Shown here piece by piece: positions 8,390-17,004 of a stretch of DNA of 41,741 nucleotides. Under the pieces are notes generated by a model. That model saw only the letters and a list, made by a program, of their open reading frames with translations. It ran no database searches and was not told the origin of the DNA. A program made the position numbers and the translations under genes. Each line of letters opens with the position of its first letter. The stretch's first letter is position 1. Source of the DNA: CAZUVM01 sp964623885 (lineage in GTDB: Bacteria; Verrucomicrobiota; Verrucomicrobiia; Limisphaerales; UBA8199); contig CAZUVM010000164.1 in assembly GCA_964623885.1 (NCBI GenBank), positions 1 through 41,741 of the forward strand, read 5' to 3'.

Positions 8390-10207
8390 CTACGATCCCC
8401 CGCCTTGCTCCCCCAGCGCTCGATCTAGGTAATAGGCCGCGCTGATGAGCCCGAGATGAGTGAATGCCTGCGGAAAATTTCCCAGTTGCTCGCCGTTTAA
8501 TCCCAGCTCTTCCGAATATAGGCCTAGATGATTCGCGTAGCCCAGGTTCTTCTCGAAATAGAACCGAGCCAACTTGACATCACCAGCCCGCGCCAGGCAC
8601 TCGACATTCCAGAAAGAGCACATTGAGAACGTTCCCTCCACTCCTGGAAAGCCGGTGTTCGCTCCCTTCAACACGTTGTAGCGATACACGAGCGAGTCTT
8701 CCACCAGGTTCCGGTTGATGACATCCAGCGTGGAACGCCAGCGTGGATCGTTCGGCCCGATGAACTTGACCAGTGGCATCAGCAGCGCTGACGCATCAAC
8801 CGTCTTGGCGCCCTTATATTGCACGAAACTTTTCAGTTCCGAGTCCCAAAAGTGTCCATAAACATCGCGGTAAATCTCGTCTCGGATCTGTTGCCAGCGC
8901 ATCGTCGGTGCGGGAAACGACCGCTTCTGCGCCAGCCGCAAACCGCGATCAATGGCCACCCAACACATCACCCGCGAATAAAGAAATTCATGCGCCCCGC
9001 CGCGCACCTCCCAAATGCCCTCGTCCGGCCTTTGCCAGTTGTCGCACACCCAATCAATCAATCGAACCAGGTTGAGCCAGAAATCGTACGCGATCGGCTC
9101 GGCCAGCTTGTTGTAGATATAAACGGAGTCCATCAACTCGCCATAGATATCGAGTTGGAGCTGGTTGCAAGCCCCGTTGCCGAGTCGCACGGGTTTCGAT
9201 TTACGGTAGCCTCGAAAATGCCGCAATTGGATTTCCTCGAGGTTATGCCTTCCATCGATACCGTACATGATCTGCAACGGCGTGCCCGGTTTCAGCTCGG
9301 AACAACGGGCTTCGATCCAACGCATGAACGCTGTCGCTTCTGTCACATACCCCAGGCGCATCAACGCGTAGATCGTAAACGAAGCGTCCCGAATCCAGGT
9401 GTAGCGATAGTCCCAGTTGCGCACGCCCCCAATCTCCTCCGGCAGCCCGAAGGTCGGCGCCGCCACAATCGAGCCGTACCGCGCCGAAGTCAGGAGCTTG
9501 AGCACCAGGGCCGAACGATCCACCACCTCCCGCCAGCGACCACGGTATTTCGAGTGACGCACCCAGTCCCGCCAGTAATTCATCGTCTCCTTGAATGACT
9601 CCGATACATAATGCGGCGCGGCTGACGGCGACCCTACCCGATGCCGCGCGTCCTCCAGAACGAACGCCGCCGATTCGCCCGAGCGCAGCTTGAACTCCGC
9701 CACCGCATCGCCATTAACCACGCGCAACGGCACCTCGCTGCGCAACCGCAACACCGTCTTGTCATCTCCCTGGCTCAGAAACAGGACCTCGTTATTCTTT
9801 TTCTTTTGCACCCGATGCTTCGCTCGCCCGTAATCAAAACGAGGCGCGCAAACCATTCGAAACGGCACGTCCCCGCGAATGGTCTTGGCCCGACGCACCA
9901 GATTGTGCGCATGCCCCAAATCGGCGATCGGCATAAAGTCCGAAACCTCAGCCATACCTCCCTCTGCCAGGAAGCGCGTCAGGAGAATGTTCGAGTCCGG
10001 CACGTAAAGCTGCTTGTTCCTCGCTCCTTTCAAAACCGGTGCCAATTGAAACGAGCCGCCTTTGCGGTCGTCGAGCAGCGCGGCAAAAATGCTGGGCGAA
10101 TCAAATTCCGGAAAGCACATGAAATCAATCCCGCCATCCATCCCCACCAGCGCGACTGTCTCCAGATCGCCGATGATCCCATAATTCTCGATTGGTTTGT
10201 AACCCAT
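8390..10207 (-). CDS. Glycoside hydrolase family 15 enzyme (glucoamylase or trehalase type)
   Basis: A 605-residue cytoplasmic enzyme with no signal peptide. The start MGYKPIENYGIIGDLETVALVG is the standard beginning of prokaryotic GH15 proteins, with an N-terminal beta-sandwich followed by an (alpha/alpha)6 barrel. The barrel shows NWDYRYTWIRDASF (near residues 262-275), GIWEVRG with the likely general acid Glu (near 398), and GLYSEE with the likely general base (near 565) before NFPQAFTHLGLI. Members of this group hydrolyse alpha-glucosidic bonds in trehalose or malto-oligosaccharides by inversion; which one applies here cannot be decided by eye. An AAGGGA stretch 9 nt before the ATG is one of the few plausible Shine-Dalgarno sequences in the window. 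Confidence 0.92.
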   Translation of the reverse strand: MGYKPIENYGIIGDLETVALVGMDGGIDFMCFPEFDSPSIFAALLDDRKGGSFQLAPVLKGARNKQLYVPDSNILLTRFLAEGGMAEVSDFMPIADLGHAHNLVRRAKTIRGDVPFRMVCAPRFDYGRAKHRVQKKKNNEVLFLSQGDDKTVLRLRSEVPLRVVNGDAVAEFKLRSGESAAFVLEDARHRVGSPSAAPHYVSESFKETMNYWRDWVRHSKYRGRWREVVDRSALVLKLLTSARYGSIVAAPTFGLPEEIGGVRNWDYRYTWIRDASFTIYALMRLGYVTEATAFMRWIEARCSELKPGTPLQIMYGIDGRHNLEEIQLRHFRGYRKSKPVRLGNGACNQLQLDIYGELMDSVYIYNKLAEPIAYDFWLNLVRLIDWVCDNWQRPDEGIWEVRGGAHEFLYSRVMCWVAIDRGLRLAQKRSFPAPTMRWQQIRDEIYRDVYGHFWDSELKSFVQYKGAKTVDASALLMPLVKFIGPNDPRWRSTLDVINRNLVEDSLVYRYNVLKGANTGFPGVEGTFSMCSFWNVECLARAGDVKLARFYFEKNLGYANHLGLYSEELGLNGEQLGNFPQAFTHLGLISAAYYLDRALGEQGGGS

Positions 10208-10329
10208 GGCAAAAGTCCCTTGGCGCCTGTGTTACAAACCTAACGCGTTTCCTGCCCACGGGCAACTGCATGAGCCGGTCGGCAGGCGTTTGATCTCGTA
10301 GCGCAGACCTCTCTCGACAAGTCGGGATA

Positions 10330-10350
10330 TCGCAGGTGTCTAACCTGCGA
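10330..10350. repeat. Hairpin repeat TCGCAGGT/ACCTGCGA
   Basis: TCGCAGGT at 10330-10337 and ACCTGCGA at 10343-10350 form a perfect 8-bp stem with the 5-nt loop GTCTA. It follows GTAGCGCAGACC at about 10290 in what looks like a decayed tandem hairpin array. I recall similar tandem hairpins in other Verrucomicrobiota genomes, but cannot verify this here. Confidence 0.55.
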
Positions 10351-10501
10351 GCGCGCAAAATGAAGGTGGGCGGTCAGGTGGATAGATGTCTGCCAAGCGG
10401 AAGTTGGCGATAAACAGCCCAAGGAGTGGGTAAAACTACCTACCTACTTGCTTTCATTAACACCTCCATTCATGGAGATGTACCGAGACGGACCCAGATA
10501 A

Positions 10502-10560
10502 ATCTCTGCGTTTATTTGCGCTCTCGCATCTCTGCCGTTCGTCTTTGCCCCTTCTGCGGT
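10502..10560. repeat. Degenerate CTCTGCG-type tandem repeat
   Basis: The stretch reads as successive variants of a 9-10 nt unit: TCTCTGCGT, TTATTTGCG, CTCTCGCAT, CTCTGCCGTT, GTCTTTGCC, CTTCTGCGG. It lies 50-110 nt before the chosen start of the downstream glycosidase gene. It has no evident coding role. Confidence 0.4.
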
Positions 10561-10611
10561 TCCTCACGCTCTCGACGAACGGCCTTCCTTATGTTTTCCT
10601 CCCACACTGTT

Positions 10612-12861
10612 ATGCAAATCAGAAACTGCCTGAACAACTCTCGCGAACTTTTGATCACCTGTTGTCTGTTTCTCTGTACCGGCCTCAGCGGTCCGGCTGC
10701 CGACTCACCCGACAACTCCATTGCGACCGCCCAATCCCGCTGGGCTTTTCAACCCTCCAAAGATGAATTCAGCCCCACCGCCTTGCTCGACCTGCGCAGC
10801 CTCAACGAGAAAATCGCCGGCGAACACGGTTTTGTCATACGTTCGAAGGACGGTAATGATTTCCTGCTCGGCGATGGTACCCGGGCCAGGTTCTGGGCTG
10901 TGAACGACGGCGCTTTCAATAAAGACCTCGCCCGCCACGCGCGTTTCCTCGCCAAGCGCGGCATCAACATGGTGCGATTCCATTGCAACATCACACCTAC
11001 GGGCGACGAACTCATGGGCATCGACGAAACCGATCGCGATCATTTGTGGAAAGGCCTCGCCGCGATGAAAAAGGAAGGTATCTACGTGACCTACTCGCCT
11101 TACTGGGCCGGACCGGCGCGCGTGAAACCTTCCATGGGCATCCTTGACACCAGCGGTGCCGGCAACTGGGGCTTGCTCTTCTTCGATCCCAAACTCCAAG
11201 CCGCCTACAAGCACTGGCTCAAACGCGTGCTGACGGAAAAAAATCCTTACACCGGCATTTCGCTGGCGCAGGATCCTGCCCTCGCCATTATTCAGATCCA
11301 AAATGAAGATTCTCTCCTCTTCTGGACCAGTCAGGCCATTAAAGGTTCGGCCAAAAAGGAACTGCGCCGTCAATTTGCCGCTTTCCTCGCCAAAAAATAC
11401 GGCTCACTCGACGCCGCCAAACAAGCTTGGTCCGGTGCCGCGCCTTCTGTCGATCAAGACCAACCCGACGATTTCACCCACGGCGAAGCCGCCCTGTACA
11501 TTATCTGGCAGTTGACCCAGCACGGCGGCAGCCCCGGCCAGCAGCAACGCTGTGCCGATCAAATGCAATTCCTCGCCGAGACCATGCGCTCGTTCAACCA
11601 AATGATTGGCGATTACCTCAAGAATGACCTCGGCTGTAAGCAACTCGTTAACGCCGGCAATTGGCGCACTGCTGACAATGTTACCATGCTCGATGCCGAG
11701 CGCTGGTCTTACGCCGCCAATGAAGTCATGGCCGTGAACCGCTATTACGACGCGTTGCACGAAGGCAAAAACAACGGTTGGGCCATAGTTGATGGCGACC
11801 GTTTCACCGATGTGAGTGCGCTGCTTCGGCCCCGCGAGTTCCCCCTCACACTCAAGCAAGTCAACGGCTTTCCCATGCTGATCACCGAAAGTTCCTGGGT
11901 GCCGCCGCTCAGCTATCAATCGGAAGGCCCGTTCCTGGTCGCCGCCTATCAATCCCTAACCGGCATCGACGCGTTCTATTGGTTTGCCACCGGCGAAGAA
12001 GATTGGCGCCAGCCCGGCTCCGCCAATGGCTTTATGCCCTCCGAAGGCAAATGGGTCTGCGCCACGCCCATGTTGATGGGCCAATGGCCCGCCGCGGCAC
12101 TCATGTATCGCCGTGGCTATGTCAAGCAGGGCGAACCCGTGGTCGACGAAGAACGCTCGCTTGAAGATCTATGGCAACGGCGAATGCCAATCATCGCGGA
12201 GGACCCTGGCTACGATCCCAATCGCGACCAGGGCAACCGGTCCAAAGCTTCCAACATTAAAGGTGGAGTCAATCCGCTCGCCTATCTGGTCGGACCCGTG
12301 CTGGTTAAATACGGGGGCGACCCTTCTCGCAGCCGGGTGGCCGATGTGGCGCGCTACATTCATCCTGACACAAAGACCATTCAGTCGATCACGGGGGAAC
12401 TCTTAATGGATTATGGCAAAGGCCTGTGCACTTTGAACGCGCCTAAAGCGCAGGGTGCTAGCGGATTCTTAAATAAGGCTGGCGCTTTGAAACTCGGCGA
12501 CCTCGATGTCCAATCGGGCAACGACTACGCCACCGTCCTTGCCGTGGCCGTTGATGATCAACCCTTGAGAACTTCGCATTCCATTCTCGTCCAGGTCGGC
12601 ACTACCGAACGCCCCGCTGGCTGGCAAACCAAACCTGTCATGTTGAAAAACCAGCCTGCGGAAGAAGTTGTCAGTTTCGGTCACGCCCCATGGATGATCG
12701 TCGACGCACAGATTACTGTTTCCATCGATAATCCCAACGTGAGCCGCGCTCGTGTTTTGGATGCCAACTTCATGCCCGTACGTGAGTTCCCACTGACAAC
12801 GCAGTCCGGCCGAAAGCAATTCCAATTCCCGCCTGACTCCCTCTACGTCCTTGTTCAGTAA
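10612..12861 (+). CDS. Secreted clan-A glycoside hydrolase (GH5-like, cellulase-type barrel)
   Basis: A 749-residue exported protein. The ATG at 10612 was chosen because residues 10-30 then form a clear signal peptide (LLITCCLFLCTGLSGPAA); upstream starts would place it mid-protein. The TIM-barrel part begins around RFWAVND and KRGINMVRFHCN. The likely acid/base is Glu232 in IQIQNEDS, and the likely nucleophile Glu426 in ITESSW, both at strand ends in the manner of clan GH-A. A long insertion between the two (194 residues) exceeds that of ordinary GH5 enzymes. The last 200 residues look like beta-sandwich. Cleavage of a beta-linked polysaccharide is expected; the substrate is unknown. A hairpin at 12874-12895 follows the stop and probably ends the transcript. 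Confidence 0.8.
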   Translation: MQIRNCLNNSRELLITCCLFLCTGLSGPAADSPDNSIATAQSRWAFQPSKDEFSPTALLDLRSLNEKIAGEHGFVIRSKDGNDFLLGDGTRARFWAVNDGAFNKDLARHARFLAKRGINMVRFHCNITPTGDELMGIDETDRDHLWKGLAAMKKEGIYVTYSPYWAGPARVKPSMGILDTSGAGNWGLLFFDPKLQAAYKHWLKRVLTEKNPYTGISLAQDPALAIIQIQNEDSLLFWTSQAIKGSAKKELRRQFAAFLAKKYGSLDAAKQAWSGAAPSVDQDQPDDFTHGEAALYIIWQLTQHGGSPGQQQRCADQMQFLAETMRSFNQMIGDYLKNDLGCKQLVNAGNWRTADNVTMLDAERWSYAANEVMAVNRYYDALHEGKNNGWAIVDGDRFTDVSALLRPREFPLTLKQVNGFPMLITESSWVPPLSYQSEGPFLVAAYQSLTGIDAFYWFATGEEDWRQPGSANGFMPSEGKWVCATPMLMGQWPAAALMYRRGYVKQGEPVVDEERSLEDLWQRRMPIIAEDPGYDPNRDQGNRSKASNIKGGVNPLAYLVGPVLVKYGGDPSRSRVADVARYIHPDTKTIQSITGELLMDYGKGLCTLNAPKAQGASGFLNKAGALKLGDLDVQSGNDYATVLAVAVDDQPLRTSHSILVQVGTTERPAGWQTKPVMLKNQPAEEVVSFGHAPWMIVDAQITVSIDNPNVSRARVLDANFMPVREFPLTTQSGRKQFQFPPDSLYVLVQ

Positions 12862-12873
12862 GACAACCCGGTA

Positions 12874-12895
12874 GGGACGCCGTCCTCGGCGTCCC
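12874..12895. repeat. Perfect hairpin, 9-bp stem, TCCT loop
   Basis: GGGACGCCG and CGGCGTCCC are exact inverted complements around TCCT. The hairpin lies 12 nt past the stop of the glycosidase gene and is followed by ACTTTCTTT, so it may act as a weak terminator. Close relatives stand at 5852-5880 and 35141-35160, which argues for a dispersed palindromic repeat. Confidence 0.75.
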
Positions 12896-12951
12896 ACTTT
12901 CTTTGATGTTGCTTTGGCGCCACACGGTTTTGAACGGCGTCCTTAGAACGG

Positions 12952-12979
12952 TTGACCTCAGGGTAGTGTTTGTTAGAAT
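12952..12979 (+). promoter_or_regulatory. serA promoter
   Basis: TTGACC at 12952-12957 and TAGAAT at 12974-12979 are each one base from the sigma-70 consensus, with a 16-nt spacer. Transcription should start near 12986, so the leader before the serA ATG at 12992 is only about 6 nt and cannot hold a normal ribosome binding site. Confidence 0.65.
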
Positions 12980-12991
12980 CCCGCTCCTTTT

Positions 12992-14590
12992 ATGAAAGTG
13001 CTGGTTTGTGACCCGGTATCGCCCAAAGGGATCGCTCTGCTGCAACAACGGCCGGAGTTCGAAGTGGTTGTGCTGCCGAAACGCCTCACGGAAGCTGAAT
13101 TAGTCCCAATAGTGAAGGACGTGGTCGCGATGGTGGTTCGATCCGAAACCAAAGTGACGGGCAAAGTGATCGAAGCCGCGCCGCAACTGAGGGTGGTTGG
13201 ACGTGCCGGCGTGGGGGTCGATAATGTGGATGTTGAGGCAGCGACTCAGCGAGGGGTCGTGGTGATGAACACGCCGGGAGGGAATACGGTATCGACCGCC
13301 GAATTGACGTTCGCCATGATCCTGAGCCTGGCACGCAAAGTGCCGCAGGCACACGGTTCCATGGCTTCAGGTAAATGGGACCGGAAGCAATTTCAGGGCA
13401 CCGAGCTTGCCGGCAAGGCGCTGGGCGTGCTGGGATTGGGTCGGATTGGCACCGAAGTGGCCAAAAGGGCGCTGGCGTTCGGGATGAAAGTGCTGGCGTA
13501 TGACCCGTTCCTGACCGAAGCCCGAGCCAGGGCTTTAGGGATTCAATTGATGCCAGACCTGGACAATGTTTACCGCGACGCCGACTTCATCACGGTCCAT
13601 ATGCCGGTGACTGACCAAACCCGCGGGATGCTCAATGCGGCGGCATTCGCCAAGATGAAACCAAAAGTCTGCATCGTGAATTGCGCGCGTGGCGAAATCA
13701 CGGTCGAAAATGACCTGTTAGCCGCATTGGATTCGGGCAAAGTCAGCGCGGCGGCGATGGATGTTTATGCCAACGAACCGCTGGCGGCCGAACATCCGTT
13801 TCGCAAGCACCCGGCCATAACCTTAACGCCGCATCTGGGGGCGAGCACGCACGAGGCGCAGGAAAAATGCGGGATTGAAGTCGCCGAGGTGATTGCAGCC
13901 TACCTGCTGACGGGAGAAGTGCGAAACGCGGTGAACCTCCCGTACCTGGATGCAAAAACTTACGAGCAGGTCCGGCCGTACCTGGTGCTGGGGGAAAAGC
14001 TGGGCAAGTTGCTGGCGCAACTGGGATCGCCACAAGCCGACCGGCTGCACATCACCTATGGCGGCAAAGCGCAGGAGTTGCCCAATATCGATCCCATCAC
14101 TCGCGCCGTGCTGCTGGGTTTTCTCTCGAGCGCTTCGGTCAAGGATTTGAACAATGTTAATGTCCGCAGCATCGCTTCTACGCTCGGGTTAACGGTTGAG
14201 GAAAAACGGTCGAGTGAACCGGTCACATTCAATGAATGGCTGCACGTGCAAATCTTCCGGAACGGGGAGAAGGTCCTTTCGGCCGGGGGCACCTTTTTCG
14301 GGTCGCCTGACAATCCGCGCATTGTGCGATTGTTCAGCCAGCCTACAGAGATAGTGCCGTTTGGTGTGGTGCTGATTCTGGAGAACAAGGATCGGCCTGG
14401 AATTGTAGGGTATTTGGGGACTCTTCTGGGCAAGCATCACGTGAATATCGCCAGCATGAGTCTGACGCGCGACACCGCCGGCGGACATGCCTTGACGGTA
14501 TTAAACCTGGATAGCGTTCCGGCGGCGGAGGTGCTGGCGGAGCTCGAAAAAGATCCGGATATTCGCAATGTTAATGTGGTCAAACTGTAA
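12992..14590 (+). CDS. serA: D-3-phosphoglycerate dehydrogenase
   Basis: A 532-residue cytoplasmic enzyme that oxidises 3-phosphoglycerate to 3-phosphohydroxypyruvate with NAD, the first step of serine synthesis. It has the long type architecture: substrate-binding lobe, Rossmann NAD domain with GVLGLGRIGTEVAKRA, catalytic Arg in NCARGEI, Glu in YANEPL and His in TPHLGASTHEAQ, then an intervening domain and a C-terminal ACT domain starting near ENKDRPGIVGYLG. The ACT domain suggests serine feedback. The ATG at 12992 fits the family start (MKVLVCDPVSPKGI). A strong promoter lies so close that the messenger would be almost leaderless. The downstream prolyl isomerase gene follows after 28 nt with its own promoter-like TATAAT. 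Confidence 0.96.
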   Translation: MKVLVCDPVSPKGIALLQQRPEFEVVVLPKRLTEAELVPIVKDVVAMVVRSETKVTGKVIEAAPQLRVVGRAGVGVDNVDVEAATQRGVVVMNTPGGNTVSTAELTFAMILSLARKVPQAHGSMASGKWDRKQFQGTELAGKALGVLGLGRIGTEVAKRALAFGMKVLAYDPFLTEARARALGIQLMPDLDNVYRDADFITVHMPVTDQTRGMLNAAAFAKMKPKVCIVNCARGEITVENDLLAALDSGKVSAAAMDVYANEPLAAEHPFRKHPAITLTPHLGASTHEAQEKCGIEVAEVIAAYLLTGEVRNAVNLPYLDAKTYEQVRPYLVLGEKLGKLLAQLGSPQADRLHITYGGKAQELPNIDPITRAVLLGFLSSASVKDLNNVNVRSIASTLGLTVEEKRSSEPVTFNEWLHVQIFRNGEKVLSAGGTFFGSPDNPRIVRLFSQPTEIVPFGVVLILENKDRPGIVGYLGTLLGKHHVNIASMSLTRDTAGGHALTVLNLDSVPAAEVLAELEKDPDIRNVNVVKL

Positions 14591-14604
14591 GCGGGTGGTA
14601 TAAT
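14577..14604 (+). promoter_or_regulatory. Promoter-like element before the prolyl isomerase gene
   Basis: A perfect TATAAT at 14599-14604 lies 14 nt before the ATG at 14619. A TGGTCA 16 nt upstream matches the -35 consensus at four positions and lies in the end of serA. The implied leader is about 8 nt. Confidence 0.45.
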
Positions 14605-14618
14605 CAAACTTTAAATTT

Positions 14619-15740
14619 ATGAACCGATCGACAATCATCCTGGCCCTGCTGGTCGCGGGCGCCAGTTTCACGGCGCCGCGCGGCTTTAGCGCCACGGCCC
14701 CTTCCAATGCACCGGCTGCAGCGGCGACGACGTCCAAACCGGTCGATTTGTTTGCGGATTCCGTAGTTGCCAAAGGCAAGGGTCTGGAAGTCAAGCGCAG
14801 CCAGTTGGACGAGGCCATGATCAACATCCGTTCCTCAGCCGCGGCCCATGGTCAGAATCTGCCGCCGGAGCAAGCTTCCGTGATCGAGCAGCAGGTGCTG
14901 CAGCGGTTGATCCAAGTGCAACTCCTGGTGGCTCGCGCCACTGACGCGGACAAGGCCACGGGCCAGCAAGCCGCCACTTTGCGATACGATGCCCTGCGCA
15001 CCAATGCGACCAGCGTCGAGATGTTCACGCGCCAGTTGAAAGCGATTGGCACAACGCCCGAGGAATTGCGCCGGAAAATGGTCCAGGAATCGACGGCAGA
15101 AGCGGTGCTCGAGCGCGAGCTCAAAATCAATGTTCCGGCAGACGAGGTGAAGAAATTCTATGATGATAACCCGTCGAAATTCGAACAACCCGAGATGGTG
15201 CGGGCCAGCCACATCCTGTTGAAAACCCGCGACGACTCGGGCGAGCTTTCCGAGGACAAGAAAGCGGCCAAGCACAAGCAGGCGGAGGATTTGCTCAAGC
15301 GCGCTCGAGCGGGTGAGGATTTTGCCAAGCTGGCGCAGCAATATTCGGAAGATCCGGGCTCAAAGGACAAGGGAGGCGAATACACATTTCCGCGCGGCCA
15401 AATGGTGCCGGAATTCGAAGCGGCGGTTTTTTCCCTCAAAACCAATGAAGTCAGTGACATCGTTACCACCCAATTCGGCTACCACATCATTAAACTGAGC
15501 GAGAAGATCCCGGCCCACAAAGTGGAATTCGCCAAAGTGGATACCAATATCAAGGAATACCTCAAGCAGCAGCAGATCAAGGAGCGGCAGACGGAGGTCC
15601 AAGGCTACCTCGACAAACTCCAAAAGGACGCCGACGTCGCGATTCTCGACGACAATTTGAAACCGCAGCAAGCTCCGTCCGCCGCGCTGCCAGCCGGCCA
15701 CCCGGGAATCACCCCGGTAAAGCCGCCGGAGAAGAACTAG
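14619..15740 (+). CDS. Secreted parvulin-type peptidyl-prolyl cis-trans isomerase (SurA/PrsA-like)
   Basis: A 373-residue exported folding factor. Residues 1-25 form a signal peptide ending in an Ala-rich stretch. A SurA-type N-terminal helical chaperone region (about 50-180) is followed by a rotamase domain (about 190-290) with the hallmarks MVRASHILLKT, FAKLAQQYSEDPGSKDKGGE, F-GQMVPEFE-AVF and TQFGYHIIKL. The tail is Lys/Gln rich and then Pro/Ala rich. It probably assists folding of periplasmic or outer-membrane proteins. The stop TAG lies in a CTAG shared with the stop of the DUF1844 gene on the other strand, so the two genes overlap tail to tail by 4 nt. SurA and PrsA/PpiC cannot be told apart further by eye. 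Confidence 0.92.
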   Translation: MNRSTIILALLVAGASFTAPRGFSATAPSNAPAAAATTSKPVDLFADSVVAKGKGLEVKRSQLDEAMINIRSSAAAHGQNLPPEQASVIEQQVLQRLIQVQLLVARATDADKATGQQAATLRYDALRTNATSVEMFTRQLKAIGTTPEELRRKMVQESTAEAVLERELKINVPADEVKKFYDDNPSKFEQPEMVRASHILLKTRDDSGELSEDKKAAKHKQAEDLLKRARAGEDFAKLAQQYSEDPGSKDKGGEYTFPRGQMVPEFEAAVFSLKTNEVSDIVTTQFGYHIIKLSEKIPAHKVEFAKVDTNIKEYLKQQQIKERQTEVQGYLDKLQKDADVAILDDNLKPQQAPSAALPAGHPGITPVKPPEKN

Positions 15741-16153
15741 TATTTTTTGGAAAACTTCTTGTGCGACTCTTCGGCAGGTGCGCCGGCACTGGGACCCGTT
15801 TGAACTGATTGTCCGCTTTGCGGCGGCCCGCCCGAGGGAGGTTTCGATTGCGGCTCAGGTGACTCAACCGCCTCAACGAAGGCGAGACGCAGGCTCATCA
15901 GGCTCTGCTTCAACAGATTACTTTCCTCCGGAGAGAGATTGCCTTTGGTTTTGGCCTCGAGCATTTCGAGCTGATCGATAAACAGCCTGGCGGCTTCGAG
16001 ATCGCGTTGGGGTTGGCCGGTTTCCGGGTTCGGCACTTTGCCCAGGAGCATCATGGCCAGATTTGCCTGCTGTATGACTAGTTGAGCGAAAAGAGCCGAT
16101 TGCAAATCGCCCTGGCCGGCCGACTTGGCGGAAGGTTGTTGTGATTGGCTCAT
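15737..16153 (-). CDS. DUF1844 family protein
   Basis: A 138-residue soluble protein of the DUF1844 family, whose function is unknown. The family core is clear at residues 20-95: FAQLVIQQANLAMMLLGK, an acidic Pro/Asn turn (NPETGQPQRDLEAAR), FIDQLEMLEAKTKGNLSPEE, and a final helix SLMSLRLAFVEAV. The C-terminus is Pro/Gly/Ser rich and ends HKKFSKKY. The ATG at 16153 overlaps the TGA of the upstream Lon-domain gene in an ATGA, so translation is probably coupled and the two products are likely to work together. An upstream in-frame start exists but would add 43 residues lacking coding character. Confidence 0.9.
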   Translation of the reverse strand: MSQSQQPSAKSAGQGDLQSALFAQLVIQQANLAMMLLGKVPNPETGQPQRDLEAARLFIDQLEMLEAKTKGNLSPEESNLLKQSLMSLRLAFVEAVESPEPQSKPPSGGPPQSGQSVQTGPSAGAPAEESHKKFSKKY

Positions 16154-16827
16154 AATGATCCACCTTTCCGTTTGGACCGGATTTCCGCGAGCAGAAAATG
16201 AATCAACCGGCGAAGGCGCGCTTCGACATCGACGGTTTCGAGAATGGCCTGGCGCTCCATCGCACCAGGCAAAACGGCGCACGAGACCAGGTCCGCGGCT
16301 TGCTCGGGGTCGGTAATCGAATCAAGATAATTAAGGATCTCTTTCGGGGAGAAAGCCGGTGAGTTCGAGTCCGCTTCATTCTTGCCCGGCGACATGACCG
16401 GGAAGGGAAAAGGCAACCCGAGCGAAATCCGTTCCTCAAGCAATTCGCGCACTTTCGCAACCAGAGCATCCACTTTGACGTTGTCGCACGGGGGTGTTTG
16501 CAGCGGCCGGATGCGCTGAACGCGGTAGGGCCGATAACGAACCGGGGCTTCGAGTTCCACGCGCGCGAGACCCTGGAGAATCAGGTGCGACGTCCCATCA
16601 CGGTGCCCGACGGAAACCCGGATTAAGCCTAACCCCGCGACCGGCGACGGGCTCTCGCGACCGGTGCCCGGCTTCTGCATCGCCACCGAGAACATGCGGT
16701 TCGAGTGCAAGGCATCGGCCAGCATCTGTCGGTATCGCGGCTCAAAGATATAGAGCGGAAGCAGCGCCTGCGGAAACAGTGTCGCGTTGGGCAGTGTCAT
16801 CACCGGCACCTCGCGAGGTATCTTCAT
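16150..16827 (-). CDS. Lon-substrate-binding (LON_N) domain protein without protease
   Basis: A 225-residue protein consisting of the LON N-terminal domain only, with neither AAA+ nor protease part. The opening strand motif VPVMTLPNATLFPQALLPLY and IFEPRYRQML are the family signature. Later landmarks are GLGLIRVSV and LQGLARVELE, followed by a helical part near residues 140-215. Stand-alone proteins of this type have been proposed to be adaptors or to bind peptides, but their function is not settled. The ATG at 16827 is preferred over an upstream frame because of a promoter 6 nt before it and the fit to the family start. It overlaps the DUF1844 gene by four bases. Confidence 0.88.
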   Translation of the reverse strand: MKIPREVPVMTLPNATLFPQALLPLYIFEPRYRQMLADALHSNRMFSVAMQKPGTGRESPSPVAGLGLIRVSVGHRDGTSHLILQGLARVELEAPVRYRPYRVQRIRPLQTPPCDNVKVDALVAKVRELLEERISLGLPFPFPVMSPGKNEADSNSPAFSPKEILNYLDSITDPEQAADLVSCAVLPGAMERQAILETVDVEARLRRLIHFLLAEIRSKRKGGSL

Positions 16828-16833
16828 GGGCGT

Positions 16834-16861
16834 AATGTATGGCGGGGTTGGATTTTGGCAA
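16834..16861 (-). promoter_or_regulatory. Promoter of the LON_N-DUF1844 operon
   Basis: On the minus strand, TTGCCA (16861-16856) and TACATT (16839-16834) are spaced by 16 nt. The -10 ends just 6 nt before the ATG at 16827, which puts the start of transcription at the A of the start codon. This would be a genuinely leaderless messenger. Confidence 0.5.
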
Positions 16862-17004
16862 GAGATGCCCCGACACAGATGCCCGTACGGGTCGCGCGAT
16901 CCAGCCGATTCGGCGGCGCCGGCGCAATTAGTTCCCCTCCGTATTCCTCCTAGCCGCATGAACGCTTGCCAAAGAGTTTATTCTCGATCACCTTAGATCA
17001 CGCT

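Larger units (their letters stand above)
10208..10611. other. 404-nt gap with hairpin and degenerate repeats
   Basis: This divergent region between the GH15 and glycosidase genes holds no credible gene. It contains a hairpin at 10330-10350 preceded by a related GCGCAGACC/GTC stretch, and a degenerate CTCTGCG-like repeat at 10502-10560. Upstream starts at 10426 and 10591 for the next gene would only add poorly coded residues before its signal peptide. Confidence 0.6.

Noticed and set aside
10705..11373. 222-codon minus-strand frame within the glycosidase gene
   Set aside because: It is a shadow of the plus-strand gene, whose signal peptide and catalytic motifs are clear.
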